In this document: positions 18,880-26,889 of the stretch, one piece after another | How the letters are laid out: every line of letters begins with the position of its first letter | Numbering within the stretch: position 1 is the first letter of the stretch | Assembly: GCA_964540815.1 (NCBI GenBank) | Contig: CAZIOH010000036.1 | Location: forward strand, 1-63,773 | Source of the DNA: CAZIOH01 sp964540815 | GTDB lineage: Bacteria > Myxococcota_A > Polyangia > Fen-1088 | Direction of reading: 5' to 3' | Length of the DNA: 63,773 nt | Program-made: the position numbers and the translations under genes | The notes under the pieces: model-generated | The model's input: the letters and a program-made list of their open reading frames with translations, nothing else | Databases searched by the model: none | What the model was told of the DNA's origin: nothing

Positions 18880-19809
18880 TCAGCGGCTCTCTGGTTTGGC
18901 GAAGTTTGGGTGCCAGGAGACGAGCCGCCGCTCGAGCCGGCGCGCCAGCAGGTCGGCCCCGAGCCCGATGAAGGCGTAGAGCACGATGACGAGGACCATC
19001 ACGTCGGTCTGCAAGAACTCTCGGGCGTTGGTGGCCAGAAAGCCGATCCCCGCGGTGGCGCCAAAGCTCTCGGCGCCGACCAGCGCCAGCCACGAGATGG
19101 TGAGCCCGAGCCGCATCCCGTTCAGGATCGACGGGAGCGCGCCAGGCAGGATGGTGTAGCGGATGAGCTGGCCGCGGCCGAGCCCGAACATCCGCCCCAT
19201 CTCGAGCAGCTTGGGATCGACCTGGCGGATGCCGAGCACGGTGTTGAGGTACATCGGGAAGAGGCTCCCGAGCCCGATCAGGATCACCTTGCTGGTCTCG
19301 CCGACCCCGAACCAGACGATGACCAGCGGAACGATGGCGAGGAAGGGCACCGCGCGGATCATCTGGAGATTGCGGTCGAGGAGCGCGTCGGCGAGCCGCG
19401 AGAAGCCGACCACCACGCCGAGCAGGAAGCCGATCGAGGCCCCGCACACGAAGCCGAGCACCGCGCGTGACAGGCTGGCCCGCAGGTGTGTCTGAAGCTC
19501 GCCCGAGGCGATCAGATCGCGGGCCGTCCGGAAGACGCTGCTCGGCGCGGGCAGGACGTTGGCCTGGATTATCCCCGTACGCGCGAGCGCCTCCCAGACG
19601 CCGAGCAGGGCGCAAGGCGCCAGCCAGGAGAGCGCCTGATAGCCACGCCGCGCCCCCGGCGACAGCTCGCGTACCCGCGGCAGGGGAGGCGACCGTGGCA
19701 CGACCCGGCCCGGGGGCGCGAGCCTGGAGGAAGCGTCGGAGCCGGAGCCCACGGCCCCCACGGCCCCGACGGCCCCGGCCGACGAGTCGATGATGAAATC
19801 CAGCGACAC
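18880..19809 (-). CDS. ssuC: Sulfonate-type ABC transporter permease
   Basis: A 309-residue inner-membrane permease of the SsuC/TauC type with about six helices. The EAA-type coupling loop reads GRMFGLGRGQLIRYTILPGALPSIL, and the LVIVWFGVGETSKVILIGLGSLFPMYLNT segment is typical of the family. The first 55 residues are an Ala/Gly/Ser-rich cytoplasmic extension with three GAV repeats. The GTG start has GGAGGA at good spacing. It follows ssuD by 19 bases and precedes ssuA by 21, consistent with one operon. Confidence 0.88.
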   Translation of the reverse strand: MSLDFIIDSSAGAVGAVGAVGSGSDASSRLAPPGRVVPRSPPLPRVRELSPGARRGYQALSWLAPCALLGVWEALARTGIIQANVLPAPSSVFRTARDLIASGELQTHLRASLSRAVLGFVCGASIGFLLGVVVGFSRLADALLDRNLQMIRAVPFLAIVPLVIVWFGVGETSKVILIGLGSLFPMYLNTVLGIRQVDPKLLEMGRMFGLGRGQLIRYTILPGALPSILNGMRLGLTISWLALVGAESFGATAGIGFLATNAREFLQTDVMVLVIVLYAFIGLGADLLARRLERRLVSWHPNFAKPESR

Positions 19810-19828
19810 ATTCCTCCTGTCTGCCGGC

Positions 19829-20917
19829 TCAGGCCGCGGCCGAGGCGACCGGGCGGTTCTTCACCAGCTCGCGCACCCGGGGGATGAGCTCGCGCCCGTA
19901 CTGGATGGCGTCGTCGAGGGGATCGAAGCCACGAACCAGGAAGGTCGTGATCCCGAGATCGTAGTAGTCGAGCAACGCCTCGGCCACCTGCTCGGCGGTC
20001 CCCACCAGCGACGTGGAGTTGCCGCCGGCTCCCGTGATCTTGGCGACCCCGGTCCACAGCCGCTTGTCGAGGCGCTCACCGAGCGCTGCCGCCTGGAGGA
20101 GCCTGGCGGAGCCGACGCTGCGGGGGGCGTCGGCGAAGTCTCCCAGGCCCTGCGCAGCCCGGGCCGCGCGAACGCGGGCCTTGATCTCGTCGGCGCGCTT
20201 CCAGGCCTTCTCCTCGGTCTCGGCCAGGATCGGGCGCAGGGACAGGCTGAAGCCGATGGTGCGACCGTGCTTGGCGGCCGCCGCGCGCACCGTCGCGACC
20301 TTCTCGCGGGCCTGCGCCAGCGTCTCGCCGAAGAGCGCGTAGATGTCGGCGTGCCGCCCGGCCGCCTCGATCGCCCCGTCCGACGAGCCCCCGAAGAAGA
20401 CCGGGATGTGCGGCTTCTGAACCGGCTTGGCGTCCACGAACCCGCCCTTGAACCGGTAGAACCTGCCCTCGTGGTCGAACGGCGCGTCGCTGGTCCACAG
20501 GCGCCGGAGGAGCCCGACGTACTCGTCCGAGCGCTGGTAGCGCGCCTCCTTGTCGAGGTAGTCGCCGTCGCGCTGCTGCTCCTCTTCCTGGGCGCCCGTG
20601 ATGATGTGCACCGAGGCGCGGCCGCGGCTGAGCTGGTCGATGGTCGCGAGGGTGCGCGCCGCCAGGGTGGGGGCCACGAAGCCCGGGCGATGGGCCAGCA
20701 TGACGCCGAGCCGTTCGGTCACCGCGGTCACGTAGGTCCCGAGGTGCAGCCCATCGGGCGAGGTCGAGCCGTACCCGATGAGGACGCGGTCGAAGCCACC
20801 CCGGTCGTGGGCCTGGGCAAAGGCCTTGAGATAGTCCACGTCGAAGACGCCCGAGGGACGTCCGTTGGCCTCGGAAGGATCGCGGTGGGCGACGAGCCCG
20901 GTGAAGGAGACAGTCAT
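19829..20917 (-). CDS. ssuD: SsuD-like FMNH2-dependent alkanesulfonate monooxygenase
   Basis: A 362-residue LLM-class flavin monooxygenase of the SsuD type, which uses reduced FMN and oxygen to release sulfite from sulfonates. Family motifs: HRPGFVAPTLAARTLATIDQLSRGR, HIITGAQEEE, RYQRSDEY, VFFGGSSDGAIE and RLWTGVAKITGAGGNSTSLVG near the C-terminus. Compared with E. coli SsuD from memory, the Cys54 position is Ser (GSTSPDG), and the Arg226/His228 region reads SLSLRP, so the active-site residues differ. The substrate may therefore not be a simple alkanesulfonate. The ATG at 20917 has GAGGA upstream and is preferred to the earlier frame opening. It is first in the ssuDCAB unit; a paralogue lies at 61526-62680. 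No flavin reductase gene is seen nearby. Confidence 0.88.
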   Translation of the reverse strand: MTVSFTGLVAHRDPSEANGRPSGVFDVDYLKAFAQAHDRGGFDRVLIGYGSTSPDGLHLGTYVTAVTERLGVMLAHRPGFVAPTLAARTLATIDQLSRGRASVHIITGAQEEEQQRDGDYLDKEARYQRSDEYVGLLRRLWTSDAPFDHEGRFYRFKGGFVDAKPVQKPHIPVFFGGSSDGAIEAAGRHADIYALFGETLAQAREKVATVRAAAAKHGRTIGFSLSLRPILAETEEKAWKRADEIKARVRAARAAQGLGDFADAPRSVGSARLLQAAALGERLDKRLWTGVAKITGAGGNSTSLVGTAEQVAEALLDYYDLGITTFLVRGFDPLDDAIQYGRELIPRVRELVKNRPVASAAA

Positions 20918-21047
20918 GACATCATTCCTCGCGTTGCGCTTTGCAGGTTGCAGGTCAATCGATCGCACGGCTCGATGGCGTGCGTGGCGTCGAGGTGCAT
21001 ATCACCGGCAGTGCTCGTGTACCGTCGAGAGTTTTCCAACTCCCATA

Positions 21048-21064
21048 TCAGCGGCGCTGATAGC
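21048..21064. promoter_or_regulatory. Perfect palindrome in the ssuD/OYE divergent intergenic region
   Basis: TATCAGC, three bases, GCTGATA: a perfect 7-base inverted repeat in the 230-base region between the divergent ssuD and Old Yellow Enzyme genes. A second short dyad (GAGTT, four bases, AACTC) lies just upstream at 21031-21044. The region is less GC-rich than the flanking genes. This is a plausible operator for a dimeric regulator; no known consensus is matched with certainty. Confidence 0.35.
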
Positions 21065-21147
21065 CACAGACCGATTGAGGAGGCTTCATACGAGGTTTGA
21101 AGACAACTCGTTGGAGCCCCGCCGACCCCGCCGGCATGCTCGCGCCC

Positions 21148-22212
21148 ATGTCCCTCTTCGAGCGTGTGCGCATCGGCGCCCTGGAGCTTCCCAATCGAAT
21201 CGTGATGGCCCCCCTCGGGCGGGCCCGGGCCCAGAACGAGAGCCGGGCCCCGACCGCGTCCGTGGCGACGTACTACGTTCAGCGAGCGACGGCTGGACTC
21301 ATCGTGTCGGAGGCCACCCACGTCTCCGCCGAGAGCGTGAGCCGCCCTGGCACCTCCGCCATTCACAGCGAGGAGCAGGTCGAGGCCTGGCGCCGCGTGA
21401 CCGACGCCGTCCACGCCGCCGGCGGGCGGATCTTCCAGCAGCTCTTCCACCTCGGCCGCAAGGCGGATCCGGCGCGCCTGCCGCCCGGCAGCGGCTCACC
21501 GCGCGCACCCTCGGCCATCGCCGCTCGTGGCGAGTTCAGCACCGCGGAGGGTCCGAGGCCGTTTCCAGTCCCGCGCGCCCTCCGATCGGACGAGATCCCG
21601 GGGGTCGTCGCCGACTTCGAGCACGCCGCCCGCAACTCGAAACGGGCCTGCTTCGATGGCATCGAGATTCACGGCGCCAACGGGTTCCTGGTCGACCAGT
21701 TCCTGCGCGATGGGGCCAACCAGCGCTCCGACCACCATGGCGGCTCGATCGAGAACCGGTCGCGCTTCTTGCTCGAGGTGGTGGACGCGGCCATTGGCGT
21801 GTTCGGCGCCGGGCGGGTCGGCGTGCGCCTGTCTCCGCACGCGCGCGGGGACGGCACCGACGACTCGACCCCCCAGGAGACCTTCGGTCACGCCGCCGCT
21901 CGGCTCAGCGCCCGCGGCATCGCTTACCTGCACCTCATCGAGCCCGCCCCGACCCCCGAAGACCAGCGCTTCGCTCCCGCGCTCCGCAAGGTATTCGGTG
22001 GTCCCCTGATCCTGTGCGGCGCCTTCGACCGGACCACCGCCGAGCGCGCGGTCCGCGAAGGTCAGGCCGATCTGATCGCCTTCGGCGCCGGCTTCATCGC
22101 CAATCCCGATCTGGTCGAGCGCCTCCGCCGCGATGCGCCCTGGAACACCCCCGATCCTACGACCTTCTATACGGGAGGTGACCGAGGCTATATCGATTAC
22201 CCCTTCCTGTGA
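21148..22212 (+). CDS. Old Yellow Enzyme family NADH:flavin oxidoreductase
   Basis: A 354-residue FMN-containing TIM barrel of the Old Yellow Enzyme/NemA group, which reduces activated alkenes or nitro compounds with NAD(P)H. Motifs: LPNRIVMAPLGRARA at the start, FQQLFHLGRKA, the catalytic-site HGANGF (His175, Asn178), RSDHHGGSIENRSRFLLEV and FGAGFIANPDLVERL near the end. At the position of the proton-donating Tyr196 of yeast OYE1 this protein has Phe180. The FMN-region YGG is HGG. The ATG at 21148 gives the usual N-terminus; upstream TTG and ATG codons would add up to 17 residues. It is divergent from ssuD and may be co-regulated with it. Confidence 0.88.
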   Translation: MSLFERVRIGALELPNRIVMAPLGRARAQNESRAPTASVATYYVQRATAGLIVSEATHVSAESVSRPGTSAIHSEEQVEAWRRVTDAVHAAGGRIFQQLFHLGRKADPARLPPGSGSPRAPSAIAARGEFSTAEGPRPFPVPRALRSDEIPGVVADFEHAARNSKRACFDGIEIHGANGFLVDQFLRDGANQRSDHHGGSIENRSRFLLEVVDAAIGVFGAGRVGVRLSPHARGDGTDDSTPQETFGHAAARLSARGIAYLHLIEPAPTPEDQRFAPALRKVFGGPLILCGAFDRTTAERAVREGQADLIAFGAGFIANPDLVERLRRDAPWNTPDPTTFYTGGDRGYIDYPFL

Positions 22213-22217
22213 TCAAC

Positions 22218-22302
22218 CCCGTCCTCGTCCTCGTCCTCGTCCTCGTTCCCCGTCACGCCGGTCGGTGACGAAGACCAGGACGAAGACGAGGACGAGGACG
22301 GG
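22218..22302. repeat. Hexanucleotide inverted-repeat element, copy 1
   Basis: A left arm of repeated GTCCTC units (22218-22256) and a right arm of GACGAG units (22265-22302) form a long imperfect hairpin around an 8-base loop, with about 33 of 38 positions able to pair. It lies between the converging Old Yellow Enzyme and methyltransferase genes and could act as a bidirectional terminator. Related elements lie at 23507-23594 and 57523-57623. Confidence 0.75.
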
Positions 22303-22317
22303 CGAGTGGGGGAAGAG

Positions 22318-23472
22318 CTACTTCTTCACGAAACGCAGGGTCATGCGATCGCTCTCGCCGATGGCGGCGTACTTGTCGTGATCCTTGGCCCCGAGGCGGT
22401 ACGTTGGGGGCAAGGTCCAGACTCCTTCGGGATAGTCCTTGGTGTCCTTGGGATTGGCGTTGATCTCGGACTTCGCGCTCAGCTTGAAGCCCGCCGCCTC
22501 GATCTGCTCGATGACCCAAGCTTCCGGCAGATAGCCCTTCTTCGAGCTGACGAGCGGGTCCGCGCCGACCAGCGCGCGGTGCTCGACGATCCCGAGGACG
22601 CCGTTCGGCTTGAGCGCCTGGTGAAAGGCCGCGAGCCAGGCCGACAGCTGGCCGCTGTTGACGATGTTGTGGAGCTCGCGGATCACCAGCGCGAGGTCGA
22701 GCTTTCCCTCGAGGGGAAGGGTGGGGACGGCGGGCGTGGGCTTGACCACCAGCGTCTGCACCTTGCCGAAGAGCTCCGGCACGCTCTCGAGGTAGAGCTT
22801 CAGCCGCTGCCCGTAGAGCGTGGACCGCTCGGTCTCGGGCCCGCTCGGATCGCCCGAGGTGACGTAGAGCTTCCCCGACCGCGCCAGGGCCGGCGCCAGG
22901 AGCTCGGTGTACCAGCCGCCGCCTGGCTCGTACTCGAGCACGTTCCAGGTGGGCCGGAAACCGAAGAAGTCGAGGGTCTGCAGGGGATGCCGGTACTTGT
23001 CGCGGTCGGCGTTGCCCGGGGCGCGGTGAGGGCTCGCGAGCGCCGCCGCGATGGCTGCGTGCCCCGAGCCGTAGCGCTTCTCCGCCAGCTTCCGGGCCTC
23101 GGCCCGCAGTTCGGGCGTGAAGCGAGCGAGCTGCGCCTGATGGTCGGTGTCGAGCTTGGCCCGATCCTCCTGCAGGCGCCGCTGGTCCTCGGCGGCCTTG
23201 GCTGCGAGCTTCTGTTCAGCGGTTGCCGCGCTGGCCTCCGCCTTCGTGGTCGCTGCCCCGACCGCCGCCGCCACGGCGGGCGGTTCCGTGGCTCCCGCCG
23301 CGGTCGTTCCTGCCACGGCCGCCACCGCGCCAGATTCCGGTGGAGTCCTCGGTGCCGCGCCTGGAGCGCTGGCGCACGCAAGGCCAGTCAGTCCAACCGC
23401 CGCTATGACGGCAGCGCATCCGGGGGATCTCCACAGGCTCCAACCAACAGACGGGTTCAGATTCGATTTCAA
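22318..23472 (-). CDS. Predicted exported methyltransferase-like protein (COG4798 type)
   Basis: A 384-residue protein resembling the predicted methyltransferases grouped as COG4798, which pair an export signal with a Rossmann methyltransferase-like domain. A signal with a LTGLAC lipobox is followed by an Ala-rich linker and a Lys/Glu/Arg-rich likely coiled coil (about 75-115). The domain then begins with RDKYRHPLQTLDFFGFRPTWNVLEYEPGGGWYTELLAP, where the usual VELWPGGGWYT motif I is kept. KLDLALVIRELHNI and VLGIVEHR fit motif IV and the following strand. The start is a TTG with GAGGAG six bases upstream, since no ATG or GTG fits the signal peptide. The gene is flanked on both sides by the hexanucleotide repeat elements. 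Reaction and substrate are unknown. Confidence 0.8.
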   Translation of the reverse strand: MKSNLNPSVGWSLWRSPGCAAVIAAVGLTGLACASAPGAAPRTPPESGAVAAVAGTTAAGATEPPAVAAAVGAATTKAEASAATAEQKLAAKAAEDQRRLQEDRAKLDTDHQAQLARFTPELRAEARKLAEKRYGSGHAAIAAALASPHRAPGNADRDKYRHPLQTLDFFGFRPTWNVLEYEPGGGWYTELLAPALARSGKLYVTSGDPSGPETERSTLYGQRLKLYLESVPELFGKVQTLVVKPTPAVPTLPLEGKLDLALVIRELHNIVNSGQLSAWLAAFHQALKPNGVLGIVEHRALVGADPLVSSKKGYLPEAWVIEQIEAAGFKLSAKSEINANPKDTKDYPEGVWTLPPTYRLGAKDHDKYAAIGESDRMTLRFVKK

Positions 23473-23506
23473 GATGTCTCCTCTCAGAAGTGTGTCCCCC
23501 CACTTG

Positions 23507-23594
23507 CCCGTCCTCTTCCTCTTCCTCGTCCTCGTCGCCGTCCTCGTCCCCGTTCCCCGACACCCGACACCCACGGTCGGGCGACGAGGGCGGG
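23507..23594. repeat. Hexanucleotide repeat element, copy 2
   Basis: GTCCTC-type units from 23507 run into a CGTTCCCCGACAC core and a weak right arm (about 23576-23594, GACGAGGGCGGG). The outer flank, read on the minus strand (GACGGGCAAGTGGGGG), matches the flank of copy 1 (GACGGGCGAGTGGGGG), which supports a common origin. It lies in the 158-base gap between the peptide ABC ATPase gene and the methyltransferase gene. Confidence 0.65.
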
Positions 23595-23630
23595 TCAGAC
23601 TGGAAGTGTGCCATCGGTCCATAGTCTGCG

Positions 23631-25889
23631 TCATGCCGGAAAGTGGCAGGCAACCTGATGCTTTGGACCAATCTGCACCAGCTCGGGTGGAACAGTCTGG
23701 CACAGCGCGGTCGCCGCGGGGCAGCGGGTGTGAAAGCGACACCCCGGCGGCGGGTCTGCGAGCGACGGGATCTCTCCCGGCAAGGGAGCCACCTGCTGGC
23801 GGCGACGCGGATCGGGCACGGGAATCGCGGCCAGGAGGGCCCGGGTGTAGTGATGCGCGGGTCGATGGAAGACCTCGTCGACGGGCCCCAGCTCGACCAG
23901 CCGGCCGAGATACATCACCCCCACGTGGTCGGAGAGGTGCCGGATGATGTTGAGGCCGTGGCCGATGAAGAGGTACGTGAGCTGGAGCCGCTCCTTCAGC
24001 TCCTGGAGCAGGTTCACGATCTGCGACTGCACCGACACGTCGAGGGCGGAGACCGCCTCGTCCGCCACGATGAACCTCGGGTGGAGCGCGATGGCCCGCG
24101 CGATGCCGATGCGCTGGCGCTGTCCGCCCGAGAAGGCGTGAGGCGCACGCTGGTACCAGGCGGGGTCGAGGCCCACCTGCTCCATGAGCTCGAGCACCCG
24201 CGCGCGCCGCTCGCTCGCCCCGAGCCGGGTGTGCGCGCGCAAGGGCTCGGCGATGATCTCGCCCGCGCTCCACAGCGGATCGATCGAGCCGTAGGGATCC
24301 TGAAAGATCATCTGCATCTCGCGCTGCGCGGAGCGGCGGTGCTGGCGCGTCTGGCCGGCCCCATCGTGGGTCGCGTCTCGACCGACGTCTCGACCGAGAC
24401 TTTGGCCATCGAACCGGATTCGTCCCGAGGTTGGGGTCTCGAGCTGCAGGAGCAATCGGCCGAGCGTGGACTTTCCGCATCCCGACTCGCCGACCAGGCC
24501 GAAGGTCTCACCGGCCTCGATCTGCAGAGACACGTCGTCCACCGGACGAACGCGGCGCCTGGCCCCGAGCAAGCGGCCTGGCAGGCGGAACTGCTTCACG
24601 AGCCGGATTGCCTCGATGAGCGGCTTCTTCGGCTCGACCGCGACCTCGGCCGGTCGGGAGGGCGCGCTCGAGACCGGGCTCGGCTGCACGATCGCCGCAC
24701 CCGACAGATCCGGGTGCCAGCAGGCCACCTTCCGTTGGTCATGACCTCCGAGATCAGGCCCGGGTCCGAGGTCGGGGCCGGGGGCTTGCGGCCAGGCCGG
24801 CGCCGGCGCCAGCCCGGGCTCCTCGGCGGCGCATCGGGCAGTCGCCTGCGGGCAGCGCGGGTGAAAGCGGCAACCACTCGGAAACTCCCCGGCGCTCGGG
24901 CTCGCGCCACGGATGGTCGGCAGGTGGCTGGCCCGCTGGCTGTCGAGCGGGACCACCGACTGCAGGAGCCCTCGGGTGTACGGATGCAATGGACGCGCAA
25001 AGAGCGCGTACACGGGCGCCTCCTCGACCACCCGGCCCGCATACATCACCACGATGCGGTCGGCGATCTCGGCGGCGATTCCGAGATCGTGGGTGATGAG
25101 GACCACCGACATCCCGGTGTCCCGCTGCAGGTCCTTCAGCAGCAGCAGGATCTGCGCCTGGATCGTGACGTCGAGCGCGGTGGTCGGCTCGTCCGCCACC
25201 AGCAGGTCGGGGCCGCAGGACAGCGCCATGGCGATCATCGCCCGTTGCCGCATGCCACCCGAGAGCTGGTGCGGGTATTGCCGCAGCTGCGCCTCCGCGT
25301 CGGGGATGTGCACCCGCTCGAGCAGGGCCAGCGCCTCGCGCCTGGCCTGGGCGCGCGAGACCCGCTTGTGCCGGCGGATGACCTCCACGATCTGATCCCC
25401 GATGGTGAACAGGGGATCGAAGGCGGTCATGGGTTCCTGGAACACCATCGCGATGCGCCGCCCGCGCAGGGCGCTGATCTCGGCCGGCGTCAAGGTGACG
25501 AGATCGCGCCCGTCGAGTCGCACCTCCCCGCCCGTGATCTCCGCGCCCCGGTCGCGTACGAGCCGCAACATCGACAGCGCCGTCAGGGTCTTGCCGCTCC
25601 CGGACTCCCCCACCAGGCAGACGGTCTCGCCTGCTCCGATCCGCAGGCTGACCTGGCCCACCACCTCGTGCGCTCGGCCCTCGCCCTTGCCCTTGCCCTC
25701 GCCCTTGCCGGGACCGGAGGAGGCCGCGAAGGACACCGAGAGCCGATCGATCTCGAGCAATGCTGGCTCGAGCAACGCTGGCTCGAGCAACGCCCGGCTT
25801 CGCGCGTCGGATGCTGGGAGCGAAGCGGCGCGGAGGTCAGCCTCTGGCTCGACCGAAGGCGCCGGGTGGGCTTCAGACCGCGCGGTCAC
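23631..25889 (-). CDS. Fused two-domain peptide ABC transporter ATPase (DppD-DppF/GsiA type)
   Basis: A 752-residue protein with two complete ATPase domains, as in GsiA or fused DppD-DppF. Domain 1 (about 45-320) has GESGSGKTL, FQEPMTAFDP, LSGGMRQRA, LLVADEPTTALD and THDLG. Domain 2 (about 430-700) has GESGCGKST, FQDPYGSIDP, FSGGQRQRI, FIVADEAVSALD (the catalytic Glu is followed by Ala instead of Pro) and a GHGLN switch. Each ends in the HPY-type and CRFHxRCP cysteine motifs of oligopeptide ATPases. Repeats shape parts of it: LLEPALLEPALLE comes from a 15-base repeat and GKGEGKGKGEG from hexanucleotides. The gene overlaps the upstream permease gene by 17 bases. It would energise import by the permeases at 25873-27800. 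Confidence 0.92.
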   Translation of the reverse strand: MTARSEAHPAPSVEPEADLRAASLPASDARSRALLEPALLEPALLEIDRLSVSFAASSGPGKGEGKGKGEGRAHEVVGQVSLRIGAGETVCLVGESGSGKTLTALSMLRLVRDRGAEITGGEVRLDGRDLVTLTPAEISALRGRRIAMVFQEPMTAFDPLFTIGDQIVEVIRRHKRVSRAQARREALALLERVHIPDAEAQLRQYPHQLSGGMRQRAMIAMALSCGPDLLVADEPTTALDVTIQAQILLLLKDLQRDTGMSVVLITHDLGIAAEIADRIVVMYAGRVVEEAPVYALFARPLHPYTRGLLQSVVPLDSQRASHLPTIRGASPSAGEFPSGCRFHPRCPQATARCAAEEPGLAPAPAWPQAPGPDLGPGPDLGGHDQRKVACWHPDLSGAAIVQPSPVSSAPSRPAEVAVEPKKPLIEAIRLVKQFRLPGRLLGARRRVRPVDDVSLQIEAGETFGLVGESGCGKSTLGRLLLQLETPTSGRIRFDGQSLGRDVGRDATHDGAGQTRQHRRSAQREMQMIFQDPYGSIDPLWSAGEIIAEPLRAHTRLGASERRARVLELMEQVGLDPAWYQRAPHAFSGGQRQRIGIARAIALHPRFIVADEAVSALDVSVQSQIVNLLQELKERLQLTYLFIGHGLNIIRHLSDHVGVMYLGRLVELGPVDEVFHRPAHHYTRALLAAIPVPDPRRRQQVAPLPGEIPSLADPPPGCRFHTRCPAATALCQTVPPELVQIGPKHQVACHFPA
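25752..25794 (-). repeat. 15-base tandem repeat at the start of the peptide ATPase gene
   Basis: Nearly three copies of a 15-base unit (CTCGAGCAAYGCTGG on the plus strand) encode repeated LLEPA pentapeptides in the N-terminal leader of the fused ATPase. The period is a multiple of three, so copy changes keep the frame. Confidence 0.7.
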
Positions 25890-26889
25890 GGGGATTCATT
25901 CGGCCGCGCAGCCGGTCGCCGAACACGTTGATCGCCACCAGCAGGGAGGTGATGGCCAGTCCCGGGAACGTCGAGATCCACCAGGCCACCGTCAGGTAGC
26001 TGCGGCCCTCCGTCAGCAGGTAGCCCCAGTCGGGCCGCTCCTCCACCACGCCGAGGCCGAGGAAGCTCAAGGCCGAGCCCATCAGGATGGCGTGGCCGAC
26101 CCCGAGGGTGAGGAGCACCAGCACGGGAGAGGCGCAGTGCGGGGCGATGTGCCGAACCAGGATTCCCAGGTGGGAGGTCCCCACCGATCGGGCCGCATCC
26201 ACGAAGGGACGCCGGCGAATGGACAAGACCTGCCCGCGCACCACGCGGGTGTAGCGCGGGACGCTCACTACCCCGATCGCGAGGATGGTGTGAAAGAGGC
26301 TCGGGCCGAGCGCGGTCGCCACGATGATCGCGAGCAGGGTAGGGGGTATCGCCATCCACATGTCGATGAGCCGCATCACGACGGCGTCGACCCCACGGCC
26401 GAGGTACCCCGCGCAGAGGCCGAACAGGATTCCGAGCCCTCCCCCCACCCCCACCGAGAAGAGCCCGATCAGCATCGACTGGCGGGCCCCGTGGATGATG
26501 AGGGACAGCACGTCGCGCCCGAACTGATCCGTGCCGAGGAGGTGTTCCCACCCGGGTGCACGCAGGATCTCGGCGACGCGCATGTCGGTCGGACTGAACG
26601 GTGCGAGCCCCTGGGGCCACAGCGCGGCCGCGGCCACCAATGCCAGCCAGAGGCACGAGAGCCACGCGCTGGCCTCCCGCCCCACCCAGCCCGCAATCCC
26701 CTCCAGGCGGAAGGACTCCCGGGGCGCGTAGACCGGACGGACCAAGGCTACTGGCAGGACCTTCGCCGAGGGCGACGAAGCCGAGGAATGGGACGACGAT
26801 GCCGGTGTCGGCTGCGGCCCGGAAAAGGGCTGGAGCTGCGACGGGCGCGCCGGAGAAGCTTCGAGCAGGCTCGGCATGGGTGAGGTCAT
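25873..26889 (-). CDS. dppC: Peptide ABC transporter permease (DppC type)
   Basis: A 338-residue inner-membrane permease of the DppC/OppC/GsiD type. A long Ser/Pro-rich N-terminus of about 70 residues is followed by the first helix (CLWLALVAAAALWPQGLAPF), the family's LGTDQFGRDVLSLIIHGARQSM segment and the coupling loop ARSVGTSHLGILVRHIAPH. FLGLGVVEERPDWGYLL is typical near the end. It pairs with the DppB-type permease, whose gene it overlaps by four bases (ATGA). The substrate may be a peptide, glutathione or another nitrogen/sulfur compound; the sulfur-rich surroundings favour the last group only by context. Confidence 0.9.
   Translation of the reverse strand: MTSPMPSLLEASPARPSQLQPFSGPQPTPASSSHSSASSPSAKVLPVALVRPVYAPRESFRLEGIAGWVGREASAWLSCLWLALVAAAALWPQGLAPFSPTDMRVAEILRAPGWEHLLGTDQFGRDVLSLIIHGARQSMLIGLFSVGVGGGLGILFGLCAGYLGRGVDAVVMRLIDMWMAIPPTLLAIIVATALGPSLFHTILAIGVVSVPRYTRVVRGQVLSIRRRPFVDAARSVGTSHLGILVRHIAPHCASPVLVLLTLGVGHAILMGSALSFLGLGVVEERPDWGYLLTEGRSYLTVAWWISTFPGLAITSLLVAINVFGDRLRGRMNPRDRAV

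Noticed and set aside
17060..19615. 851-residue fusion of the SsuB ATPase with upstream sequence
   Set aside because: Only the last 252 residues are ATPase; the rest is out of frame with the ssuA and ssuC genes, which are clear in their own frames.
22218..23594. CRISPR-like array
   Set aside because: The repeats are short contiguous hexanucleotides with no unique spacers of constant length, and there are no cas genes.
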